Shown here piece after piece: positions 1 to 6,765 of a DNA stretch of 12,426 bases. Below the pieces are notes generated by a model. That model saw only the letters and a list, made by a program, of their open reading frames with translations. It did not search any database and was not told the origin of the DNA. The stretch is from Promethearchaeota archaeon (GTDB lineage: Archaea > Asgardarchaeota > Lokiarchaeia > Sigyniarchaeales > SOKP01), in NCBI GenBank assembly GCA_004524385.1, contig SDNM01000013.1, forward strand, positions 1 through 12,426. The letters run 5' to 3'. The position numbers and the translations under genes are program-made. Position 1 is the first letter of the stretch. Every line of letters begins with the position of its first letter.

Positions 1-19
1 ATAAAAATTAGTTATTAGT

Positions 20-1633
20 TTAAAAATTTAATTTTATTGTCTCCAGGTCATTTTTAATTTTTTCTCGATCATCTGAATTCTGAATTCTTGAAAATAATTC
101 TTCTACGATATCCTTTATTTCTAAAATTTTTTTAGAAAGCGATTCAGGTTTACTCCATAAGACTTTTCTTAAAGGATGACCTCTTAAGATTGCTTCATTA
201 AGGCTTCTAATCGCTTGTGTATAAAAAAGAGCAGCATTAAAAGTTTGATTTAACCTTGACTGATAGATTGTTCCGATTTTATTATAACAAACACCTGCTC
301 CTGCATAATCACCTGCTTTTTCGTAATCAATTGAAGCCTGTTGGATTTTTTTTAAAGCATCTTCAAGGAGTTGATCATCTCCTTTCTTAAGCATCAAGTA
401 TCCAATTAAATAATTTGCTTCACCTCTATAAAATAAATTATCTTGTTTAACAGATATCTTAAATAACTCTTCAGCAAATTCTTCGGCTAAGATTTGATGA
501 TTTGTTACTATACAATGTTCTGATAAATTTCTTAGTAATTCAAAAATTCTATCGTAATCGTTAAGTTTCTTATATTTATCTATTGCCACGCGATATTTTT
601 GAACACCCATAAATGCATCTTTTTGTTTAAATGCTAGATTACCTTCATAAACTGATTCCTCAGCAGCTTCCCTTAACTCAGCTTTTTTTCTTTCTTTTTT
701 ATTCGTATCATAATAAAATAAATCATCTACATCAAACACCATATTATCAGATATGGGAATCTCAACTAAGGCTTCCTTATTTAAAGAAGTATCTAATTCA
801 ATCTTTTTATTTAAAGTTTCTTCCTTATGCCCTATCGAATCTAAATTGTCTGTATAGGAGGATTCAAGTTCATATTGTTCACCATAGGCGGATTGTAATG
901 GTTTTCCTGCTGCTACTAAGGCTGAAAGCTCAGATAAAACATTTGCAAAAAAGAACTTGTTAAGTCCATCAACAACATAATCTACTTTATGATAATTTTC
1001 ATCAAACCCAGCTGAGTTGATATCCATATTTACATCGGTTAATCGATATATCTCAAATCCCGTATCAAATTTAGTAATTGAATGTTCAACTCCATTTTCT
1101 CCCTTTATTTTTTCTTCTTTTTTTTGTCCTACAAGAGTGTGATCAAATACTAAGCCACAAAAATCGGGATTATTCTGCTGAAATCCTAGTTGGTTGATAA
1201 GATCTATATATGAGAAGAATAAATTCAATCCAGGGTGACTATGAAACCACCCAACCATATAATGGTTTTTTCCTTCATCAATTAGTTTTAATTCAATTTC
1301 TTCTATAAAACCATAATGTTGTTCATCTAATTGGACATCTGTGGAATGCCCGTAGGTTAACGCTTCTGCCCGCTCTACATACACAAAATCATCATCAGCC
1401 GTTCCAATTAAAATCCCATAAATTTCCTTCCATTGAGGAGGGGGAATATTTTGATTTGCATATCGACTTGCATATAATATTATTGTTTTATAAGCCTCTG
1501 CTTTAAGAACGACAGGTTTACTGATTTTTTCTTTTTGCCCATTTTCAGTAGATTTTTTAATATCGTGGTCTAATTCCTTATCATCTGTTTTCGTCTTTTT
1601 GCTAGATTTAGGTTTCTTGGTTTTTTCTGGCAT
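20..1633 (-). CDS. JAMM/MPN+ metalloprotease (Rpn11/CSN5-like) fused to TPR repeats
   Basis: 537 aa. Residues 1-40 are a Lys/Ser-rich, probably disordered tail. Residues about 41-225 form an MPN+ domain with a complete zinc-protease JAMM motif: Glu70 in the first strand (EIYGILIG), His131 and His133 in WFHSHPG, Ser141 and Asp144, which gives HxHx7Sx2D exactly. The VGWFHSHPG stretch is closest to Rpn11-type isopeptidases, which cut ubiquitin-like modifiers from lysines; that activity is inferred from the family. After a variable linker (about 245-315), residues 320-485 form about four TPR-like helical hairpins (roughly 320-354, 363-395, 401-440, 444-482) recalling SNAP-type solenoids. This C-terminal part is absent from Rpn11 and CSN5 as I know them and suggests a partner-docking scaffold. 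There is no signal peptide or membrane segment, so it should be cytosolic. The ATG at 1633 has no clear Shine-Dalgarno. Confident of the JAMM domain, moderately of the TPR region, not of the substrate. Confidence 0.88.
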   Translation of the reverse strand: MPEKTKKPKSSKKTKTDDKELDHDIKKSTENGQKEKISKPVVLKAEAYKTIILYASRYANQNIPPPQWKEIYGILIGTADDDFVYVERAEALTYGHSTDVQLDEQHYGFIEEIELKLIDEGKNHYMVGWFHSHPGLNLFFSYIDLINQLGFQQNNPDFCGLVFDHTLVGQKKEEKIKGENGVEHSITKFDTGFEIYRLTDVNMDINSAGFDENYHKVDYVVDGLNKFFFANVLSELSALVAAGKPLQSAYGEQYELESSYTDNLDSIGHKEETLNKKIELDTSLNKEALVEIPISDNMVFDVDDLFYYDTNKKERKKAELREAAEESVYEGNLAFKQKDAFMGVQKYRVAIDKYKKLNDYDRIFELLRNLSEHCIVTNHQILAEEFAEELFKISVKQDNLFYRGEANYLIGYLMLKKGDDQLLEDALKKIQQASIDYEKAGDYAGAGVCYNKIGTIYQSRLNQTFNAALFYTQAIRSLNEAILRGHPLRKVLWSKPESLSKKILEIKDIVEELFSRIQNSDDREKIKNDLETIKLNF

Positions 1634-1760
1634 TTTGCGTTTGTAATAATTTTCTTTATTAGATAATTGATTATTCCTTAAAATAATATAACTCTACACT
1701 TAAATAAAATTATTGAAATATCTAAAAAACTATGCAATAATAAAAATGGTATTAAAATTG

Positions 1761-1768
1761 AAAAAAAA
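1761..1768 (-). terminator. Oligo-T terminator after the phosphodiesterase gene
   Basis: Eight consecutive A on the + strand read as T8 on the - strand, three bases past the stop codon of the phosphodiesterase gene. Archaeal RNA polymerase commonly ends transcripts at such T runs without needing a hairpin, and none is visible here. Confidence 0.45.
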
Positions 1769-1771
1769 GGT

Positions 1772-2287
1772 TTAAATTATTTCAATAATTTCAGTTTCCA
1801 ATTTATTCGTATCTATGATTGCAAAAGTGGCTTTTCCCGTTAAATATCCACAAGCTTCACCGGGATTAACAACTAATACTCCATTGTCATATTTTTTATT
1901 AACAATATTATGAGTATGTCCCGATAATATAATATCGTATTTTCCAGAGCTTGCTAATGCGTCAATTGTTTTTTCTGTTGGCATATGAGCCGCAAAAACT
2001 TTCTTTCCATCGAAATCTTTATTTATTTCCATCCCTAAAATGTCACATATTTCTCCCAAAACCTTTAATAAAAATACTCTTTCACCATCATTATTACCAA
2101 AAACTCCGTAAAAATTCTGCTTTATCTTATCATTTAGTCCATTAAACCATCTTTTAACGAATGGTGCGATAAAATCCCCGCAATGGATTAAAGCATCTAC
2201 ATTTCTCTCATTCATTATAGAAACTGCTTTTAAGATATTGTCACGATGGTCGTGAGTATCAGATATTACTGCAAGTAGCAATTCCAT
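1772..2287 (-). CDS. YfcE/MJ0936-family metallophosphoesterase
   Basis: 171 aa, the usual length for the compact YfcE/MJ0936 phosphodiesterases, which are cytosolic enzymes hydrolysing phosphodiester bonds with two divalent metals. All metal-ligand motifs of the calcineurin-like fold are present in order: Asp10 and His12 (SDTH), Asp38 (HCGDF), Asn65-Asn66 (GNND), His101 (AAHMP), and His124 and His126 (SGHTHN). The C-terminal NPGEACG segment (141-147) is also typical of this subfamily. The natural substrate is unknown; family members act on model phosphodiesters in vitro. The ATG at 2287 directly precedes the conserved strand leading into SDTH, so the start is firm. The gene lies 138 bp upstream of the JAMM gene on the same strand with a T8 run between them, so cotranscription is doubtful. 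Confidence 0.9.
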   Translation of the reverse strand: MELLLAVISDTHDHRDNILKAVSIMNERNVDALIHCGDFIAPFVKRWFNGLNDKIKQNFYGVFGNNDGERVFLLKVLGEICDILGMEINKDFDGKKVFAAHMPTEKTIDALASSGKYDIILSGHTHNIVNKKYDNGVLVVNPGEACGYLTGKATFAIIDTNKLETEIIEII

Positions 2288-2405
2288 TCCCCATTAAATT
2301 TTAACAAAATTAAGATATAATAATAATTATATAATAATATTTATTAATGTAAAAAAGATATAGAACTTTTTTAATAGAAAGAATTAATCTTACAATTTGT
2401 TTGAA

Positions 2406-3491
2406 ATGATTGAGAAATTCTTTGAAATAGAAAGTAAAGCAATAAACGAAGAATTAGAAAAATTTTTCGATAATCTTAGTAAAAATGTAAAAGAAGCTTT
2501 GTTTAACGATTTTAATAATCAACTTAAAGAATTTATTATTCCAAAAAAAAGCAAAGCGAAAAGAATTCATCCAATTTTGTTGATTGCGGCATTTTCTGGC
2601 ATTATAAATCCATTATATTTAGAAGAACAAATAGATGATATTCGTAAAGTTTCTATAGCAGTGGAATTATTACATAGTGGACATTTAATCCATGATGATT
2701 TAATAGATGATGACGAGACAAGGAGAGGGAAGCCTACGTTTCATATCCAATTAAAAAAGGAAATGAATAAAGTCTCCAATGCATTGAATCTTTCTGAAAA
2801 GGAAATAGAAGAAAAGGGTAAATTATATGGAAGAGATCTGAGTATTTTGGGCGGTTCATTTGGCTATCTATTGGGTTTAGAAGTATTAAGATCGGCAAAA
2901 TTCCCTGATCAGTTGAAACTTTTAGCAATATCCGAGTATTCAGAAGCCATTGATTACTTATTAAGAGGACAAATTATTGAAGAATATATGGATTCTCATA
3001 ATCTTACTATGACTTTAGAGCAGTATTTAAACATAGCTGAATTACAGCGAGCAAGGCTTTTCGAGAAATCTGCAAAAATAGGGGCAATTTTAGCTAAAGG
3101 AAATATTCATTACCAAATACAACCATTAAGCGATGCCATGCTTAGGATTGGTCAAGCCTATGCGATTCGAGACGATATGCTTGATGTTATAGAGGATATC
3201 AAAGGAAAAAAAAAGAAATTTATATATATTATAAGTATTCAAAATACAAACGAAGAACAGACGAAAATCTTAAACGATATCTATCGAAAACCAAAATTAA
3301 CTAAAAATGATATCCAAGAAGTTGAAACTGTTTTTACTGATACAAATGCGTTGGTAATCGCGGAACATTTTTCTAAAAACCTAATAGAGCAAGCAAAAAA
3401 TTACTTAAAGGATATATATCCAGACCTTAATAAAGAACAGAAAGTTTTCTTCAATGAGTTCGCCGACTTTGGTTTCATGCGAGATTACTAA
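2406..3491 (+). CDS. Trans-isoprenyl diphosphate synthase family protein, divergent
   Basis: 361 aa from the ATG; a TTG three codons upstream (2397) is the alternative, and neither has a visible Shine-Dalgarno. The family condenses isopentenyl diphosphate onto allylic diphosphates, in archaea mainly to supply lipid chains. Both Asp-rich motifs are intact: D97-D98-L-I-D101-D102 followed by RRGKP (106-110), and D256-D257-M-L-D260. Other substrate-contact positions differ from the usual pattern: GKRxRP reads AKRIHP (51-56), the KT motif reads Q214-R215, FQ before the second motif reads YA (252-253), and the Lys-rich segment after DDMLD lacks the normal GK..D.reGK form. An insertion at about 116-142 separates the first motif from the next helix. 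Gly at position -5 before the first Asp suggests a long product pocket (inference). It overlaps the convergent GTPase gene by 4 bases. It could be an active long-chain synthase or a paralogue with changed chemistry. Confidence 0.85.
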   Translation: MIEKFFEIESKAINEELEKFFDNLSKNVKEALFNDFNNQLKEFIIPKKSKAKRIHPILLIAAFSGIINPLYLEEQIDDIRKVSIAVELLHSGHLIHDDLIDDDETRRGKPTFHIQLKKEMNKVSNALNLSEKEIEEKGKLYGRDLSILGGSFGYLLGLEVLRSAKFPDQLKLLAISEYSEAIDYLLRGQIIEEYMDSHNLTMTLEQYLNIAELQRARLFEKSAKIGAILAKGNIHYQIQPLSDAMLRIGQAYAIRDDMLDVIEDIKGKKKKFIYIISIQNTNEEQTKILNDIYRKPKLTKNDIQEVETVFTDTNALVIAEHFSKNLIEQAKNYLKDIYPDLNKEQKVFFNEFADFGFMRDY

Positions 3492-4081
3492 ATAACAAAC
3501 GCTTCAATTTTATGTCTTTTTAACATTAAATTAGTAAGTTCTTTAAATACTTCTAAGACATTATAATTTTCTAAGGCTGAGGTTCTAAAAAAGCCATCAA
3601 GTTGTTTCTCTTTAACATAATCTTCTATTAAATCTTCATTAACTATTTGAGCAGGTGATTTATCTAATAAATCGCTTTTACTTCCAATTAAAAATTTTGG
3701 AATTGATTTTTTGGCATTCTCAACCAATTTATCATACCAAAAATCTAATTGTTGAAAAGAAGAAAAATCTATTGAATCAAAAAGCATAAGCGCTCCATTT
3801 GCCCCATCAATAAATTTCGGAATTAAAGATTTAAAACGCGCTTGACCACCAAAATCAAATATGGAATTTGCGACAAAGGTCTCATTTTCATTTCCATCTT
3901 TAACTTGTACTCTTAGAAAGGTTGAATGAAAATTTATTCCTATTGTCATATCTGTATTCATATCGAAGGAATTAAAGCAATATCTATTGAATAAGCAAGT
4001 CTTACCAACTCCAGGGGCTCCTATAATCACAATCTTAAAACTATAACTTACATTTTTCTCGTCGGGAATATAAGGGGTCAT
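3488..4081 (-). CDS. Ras/Rab/Arf-superfamily small GTPase
   Basis: 197 aa with all five G motifs: G1 GAPGVGKT (21-28), G2 Thr46 in MTIGINF (Rab-like), G3 DFGGQ (76-80, Arf/Rag-like wording with the catalytic-type Gln80), G4 SKSD (134-137, Ser where Asn is usual) and G5 TSAL (167-170). Pro23 sits at the position of Ras Gly12. The C-terminus (KRHKIEAFVI) has no CAAX or Cys-Cys prenylation site, and the N-terminus has no Gly2 for myristoylation, so no lipid anchor is visible. Such proteins are greatly expanded in Asgard archaea; their roles are mostly unknown. A TATA box about 44 bp upstream implies a short leader. No GAP, GEF or roadblock/longin gene is adjacent. Family assignment is firm; subfamily is not. 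Confidence 0.92.
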   Translation of the reverse strand: MTPYIPDEKNVSYSFKIVIIGAPGVGKTCLFNRYCFNSFDMNTDMTIGINFHSTFLRVQVKDGNENETFVANSIFDFGGQARFKSLIPKFIDGANGALMLFDSIDFSSFQQLDFWYDKLVENAKKSIPKFLIGSKSDLLDKSPAQIVNEDLIEDYVKEKQLDGFFRTSALENYNVLEVFKELTNLMLKRHKIEAFVI

Positions 4082-4121
4082 AAAAGCTCTGGGGTTGATT
4101 CTTGGGATTGATTTATGGTGA

Positions 4122-4129
4122 TTTTTATA
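4122..4129 (-). promoter_or_regulatory. TATA box of the small GTPase gene
   Basis: The - strand reads GGTATAAAAATC here. The box centre is about 44 bases upstream of the GTPase ATG, so with archaeal TATA-to-start spacing (centre near -26) transcription would begin around 4099 and leave a leader of about 18 bases. This is judged by eye from the match and spacing. Confidence 0.4.
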
Positions 4130-4183
4130 CCTTGAAAAAGTAAATAATTCTTAGCTAAAAAAAATAATCAAAATTTTTATTAT

Positions 4184-4195
4184 GTATTATAATAC
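4184..4195. repeat. 12-bp perfect palindrome between divergent genes
   Basis: GTATTA/TAATAC, a perfect inverted repeat without spacer. It lies between the TATA box of the GTPase gene (left, - strand) and that of the radical SAM gene (right, + strand), about 26 bases upstream of the latter. The place suits a dimeric repressor or activator, but in sequence this AT-rich a 12-bp palindrome can arise by chance. Confidence 0.3.
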
Positions 4196-4220
4196 GAAAA
4201 TCTAAATTTTTTGAAATCTA

Positions 4221-4228
4221 TTATAAAA
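4221..4228 (+). promoter_or_regulatory. TATA box of the radical SAM gene
   Basis: TTATAAAA preceded by GAAATC, which resembles an archaeal BRE. The box centre is about 31 bases before the ATG at 4256, which puts the transcription start near 4251, so the mRNA would be almost leaderless. This placement would leave the alternative GTG at 4247 outside the transcript and favours the ATG. Confidence 0.4.
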
Positions 4229-4255
4229 ATAAGAAATATTCGTTAAGTGGTTCTA

Positions 4256-5164
4256 ATGGTTGTAAAATTACCCCCCGAACAAATTGTTATAAGGCCTCCG
4301 GTTGAAGCATATTCAGTTTTGATACCCGTTACGGGAGGTTGTAGCTGGAATAAATGCAGGTTTTGTGGTACTTATAAAGGTGTTTATGGCGCCATTCAGG
4401 ATTATGCAATAAGACCATTAGAAGATGTTTTGAAGGATATAGACTATTATGCTAAAAAAAATTATGATGGATTTCCTGTTTTTTTAGCAGGTGGTAATCC
4501 AACCTCTGCTCCTACGGAATATCTTGTTGAAATCATAAAATATATCAGGCAAAAGCTTAGAAATGTTCAAAGAGTTAGTAGTTATGCCAAAGCATTAGAT
4601 ATTTTAAGAAAAACTGATGACGAATTGAAACAATTAGCAAATGCTGGTTTAGACATCGTTTATATGGGATTAGAAAGCGGGAGCAGTAAAATATTAAGAC
4701 TTATGAAAAAGGGAACGAATGCTGAATCAATGATTAAAGCGGGAAAAAAGGTATTAAATGCGGGAATTAAGTTGAGTATGTACATCATCCTTGGTTTAGG
4801 AGGTTATAAATACTCTGAAGAACATGTTAAAGAGACTGCAAGGGTTTTAACCGAAATTAATCCGACCATTTTTCGATTCAGGACTTTAAATATTTTGCCA
4901 AATACTCCACTTTGGAAGGAATGGAAATCAGGTGAATTTAAATTATTATCTCCCGTTGATAATCTGAAAGAAGAAAGAGAAATAATAGCAAATTTAGGAG
5001 ATAATGTAACTTCGCAAGTTTTTAATGATCATGTATCAAATTATTGCGCAATAGAATCATCTAATATTAAAGAAGATCGAGATTTGTTTATAAAAACATT
5101 GGATGCGTATATTAATGATCCGAGAATTCAAAATATGCCTCGTAAAAACCGAACCCAAATGTGA
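4256..5164 (+). CDS. Radical SAM protein with CX4CX2C cluster motif, function unknown
   Basis: 302 aa from the ATG at 4256; a GTG at 4247 would add three residues but probably lies upstream of the mRNA start. The cluster-binding cysteines are Cys29, Cys34 and Cys37 in GGCSWNKCRFCGTYKG. The spacing is CX4CX2C rather than the standard CX3CX2C. I recall this wider spacing, often as GCSxNxCxFC, from a COG1032-like group of uncharacterised radical SAM proteins. LAGGNP (about 76-81) matches the GGE-like SAM-binding strand, and YMGLESGS (about 142-149) is a typical later barrel strand. No SPASM, TRAM, B12-binding or other extra domain is visible. The enzyme would cleave S-adenosylmethionine reductively using a [4Fe-4S] cluster; the substrate cannot be read from the sequence, and the neighbours give no pathway hint. 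Confidence 0.85.
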   Translation: MVVKLPPEQIVIRPPVEAYSVLIPVTGGCSWNKCRFCGTYKGVYGAIQDYAIRPLEDVLKDIDYYAKKNYDGFPVFLAGGNPTSAPTEYLVEIIKYIRQKLRNVQRVSSYAKALDILRKTDDELKQLANAGLDIVYMGLESGSSKILRLMKKGTNAESMIKAGKKVLNAGIKLSMYIILGLGGYKYSEEHVKETARVLTEINPTIFRFRTLNILPNTPLWKEWKSGEFKLLSPVDNLKEEREIIANLGDNVTSQVFNDHVSNYCAIESSNIKEDRDLFIKTLDAYINDPRIQNMPRKNRTQM

Positions 5165-5178
5165 TTTTATAGATTCAA

Positions 5179-5184
5179 TTTTTT
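5179..5184 (+). terminator. Oligo-T run after the radical SAM gene
   Basis: T6 about 15 bases past the stop codon, in the 92-bp gap between two convergent genes. It is a plausible archaeal intrinsic terminator, with no supporting hairpin. Confidence 0.35.
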
Positions 5185-5236
5185 ATAATAAATCTAAACT
5201 ATGTAATTTGATTATAATTTAGCTTCTTTGCTAATT

Positions 5237-5242
5237 AAAAAA
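5237..5242 (-). terminator. Oligo-T run after the thiolase gene
   Basis: A6 on the + strand reads as T6 on the - strand, about 15 bases beyond the thiolase stop. Together with the T6 on the other strand it would separate the two convergent transcripts. Confidence 0.35.
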
Positions 5243-5256
5243 TAAATAACGTATTA

Positions 5257-6546
5257 TTAAATCTTCTCAAAAATATGTACACACAATGCGGCTTCTCCAG
5301 ATCCTATATTACCTCCTCCATTTTCAGCGAGAGCTATTTTAGGATTTTTAACTTGTCTTTTTCCCGCTTCTCCGCGTAATTGTGTTATTAATTCATATAT
5401 TTGTGCGATGCCAGAGGCCCCTATAGGGTGTCCACGAGCTAATAATCCTCCACTTGGGTTAACGGGGATCTTTCCATCAAGTTCAGTAGCACCCTCCTCT
5501 ACAAATGGACCTCCTTTACCAACGGGACAAAATCCTAATTGTTCAATTATATGTAACTCTCCAAATGCTGTGGCGTCGTGAACTTCTGCCACATTTATGT
5601 CTTCTGGTCCAAGACCAGACATTTCATAAGCAGAATCAACGGCTCGTTTACAAATTTTATCTCTTTTCCATGAACCAGATTTTAAAATAGAAGCACGTAT
5701 TAAAACAGCTCTATCCCTTAGATTTGGATGTTGATCTAAGAATTTCTCGGAACAAACAATAGCAGCTGCCGAACCATCTCCAATAGGAGCACACATTGCC
5801 CTTGTTAATGGAAAAGCTACAACATAATCTTCCATAACTTGCTCGACGGTTTGAGGAAATGTGTATTGAGCCAAAGGATTCATAGTTGAATTGTTATGGT
5901 TTTTTGCAGCAATAACTGCGAGCTGTCGCTGTGTAGTTCCATATCTTTTCATGTGATTACGAGATGCCATTGCATAAAAATCCATAAACATAGAGTGCTC
6001 TTTTTTTTTTTGCTCTTGATCATCACCCTTTTCTTTAGCTGCTTTTTCGTTTCCCTGTTGAATCTGTTTTTTCAATTGAGCTATTAATTTTCTTGTCCTT
6101 TCTACATCTGTTCCAGCTAAAAATCCTGCCATCGAACCCCCACCACTACTACGCTTACCACTACTACTCTTTCTTTTTGATGGTCTTTGATAATACATTT
6201 TTTCAGTACCTATTGCTAGGGCACAATCATATACACTTGCTTTTATTGACATCCATGCTCCTTGAAAAGCAGTACTTCCACCTGCACAGGCATTTTCTAT
6301 ATTGGTTATGGGGATCTTATCAAGACCATTTGCGGAAAGAGCCACTTGACCTCGAATACAATGTTGAAACTCAGCCATACCCCAACCCGAATTGCTGAAC
6401 CAGGCAGCTTCTATTTCCTTTGAACTTAAATCACAATCCTTTATAGCCAACTCAAGCGCTTCACCTGTCATGCTTTTCATAGTTTTATCAAAATTTTTAC
6501 CGAATTTGATCATTCCGACGCCAATTATATAAACTTTATCACTCAA
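5257..6546 (-). CDS. SCP2-type thiolase / acetyl-CoA acetyltransferase with Lys-rich insertion
   Basis: 429 aa. It starts at TTG behind a Shine-Dalgarno (AGGTG, 6 bases away). This start gives the conserved thiolase N-terminus (KVYIIGVGMIKFG), whereas the first ATG would cut it off. Catalytic landmarks are Cys87 (ENACAGG), His323 and Glu330 (HDATAFGE) and His373 (GHPIGASG). The C-terminus has NGGGNIGSG in place of a clear CxGG motif, as I recall for SCP2-type and archaeal thiolases. The likely reaction is reversible acetyl-CoA condensation to acetoacetyl-CoA, feeding mevalonate or running in beta-oxidation. Archaeal enzymes of this type usually neighbour HMG-CoA synthase and a DUF35 zinc protein; neither is here, so the pathway is uncertain. 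Residues about 122-138 are Ser/Gly/Lys-rich, and about 151-184 form a charged helical insertion between the LAGTD and FYAMASRNHM segments. The insertion is encoded partly by an A11 tract. Confidence 0.88.
   Translation of the reverse strand: MSDKVYIIGVGMIKFGKNFDKTMKSMTGEALELAIKDCDLSSKEIEAAWFSNSGWGMAEFQHCIRGQVALSANGLDKIPITNIENACAGGSTAFQGAWMSIKASVYDCALAIGTEKMYYQRPSKRKSSSGKRSSGGGSMAGFLAGTDVERTRKLIAQLKKQIQQGNEKAAKEKGDDQEQKKKEHSMFMDFYAMASRNHMKRYGTTQRQLAVIAAKNHNNSTMNPLAQYTFPQTVEQVMEDYVVAFPLTRAMCAPIGDGSAAAIVCSEKFLDQHPNLRDRAVLIRASILKSGSWKRDKICKRAVDSAYEMSGLGPEDINVAEVHDATAFGELHIIEQLGFCPVGKGGPFVEEGATELDGKIPVNPSGGLLARGHPIGASGIAQIYELITQLRGEAGKRQVKNPKIALAENGGGNIGSGEAALCVHIFEKI
6001..6011 (-). repeat. A11 homopolymer inside the thiolase coding sequence
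   Basis: Eleven consecutive T on the + strand, read on the coding strand as CAA AAA AAA AAA (Gln-Lys-Lys-Lys, about residues 179-182). Polymerase slippage by one base either way would hit a stop within about 20 codons, giving a truncated product of about 195-200 aa. It is also the most likely place in the window for a sequencing or assembly error. Confidence 0.9.
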
Positions 6547-6552
6547 AATTTA

Positions 6553-6557
6553 CACCT
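6553..6557 (-). promoter_or_regulatory. Shine-Dalgarno site deciding the thiolase TTG start
   Basis: The - strand reads AGGTG, complementary to the archaeal 16S rRNA 3' end, with 6 bases between it and the TTG at 6546. It supports TTG initiation; only this gene and guaB in the window have a clear site of this kind. Confidence 0.6.
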
Positions 6558-6752
6558 AATTTTTTTTATTAAATCAACTAAACGAATTATCAATAATGAA
6601 ATTTATGAAAATTAAATTTAAAAGTGAATTTCAGTAGTATTTCCATTTATTAATAAAATTTTATAATGAGAGTTGTCTTATAACTAATATTTAATAAAAG
6701 AAAATAACTAAAAAAGTATCAGAACAAGGTATTTTGTAAGAAGATTATCAAT

Positions 6753-6759
6753 AGGTGAT
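6753..6759 (+). promoter_or_regulatory. Shine-Dalgarno site of guaB
   Basis: AGGTGAT, a 7-base match to the anti-Shine-Dalgarno complement AGGAGGTGAT, with 6 bases to the ATG at 6766. It fixes the IMP dehydrogenase start and implies a leadered mRNA. The 219-bp gap upstream is shared with the divergent thiolase gene and must hold both promoters. Several AT-rich TATA-like stretches occur there, but none stands out. Confidence 0.7.
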
Positions 6760-6765
6760 TATAAG

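Noticed and set aside
631..963. Open frame of 110 codons on the + strand inside the JAMM gene
   Set aside because: Antisense to a clear protein-coding gene, with a low-complexity Leu/Tyr/His-rich translation typical of the reverse complement of AT-rich coding sequence.
2397..2405. TTG start adding three residues to the prenyl synthase
   Set aside because: No ribosome binding site favours it, and the ATG at 2406 is the stronger codon. The extension carries no conserved residues. It cannot be excluded.
4247..4255. GTG start adding three residues to the radical SAM protein
   Set aside because: The TATA box at 4221-4228 places the transcription start near 4251, downstream of this GTG.
5896..6398. 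Two + strand open frames inside the thiolase gene, with Phe/Leu-rich products that look membrane-like
   Set aside because: They mirror the Lys-rich insertion and conserved thiolase segments on the other strand. No start signal or family match supports them.
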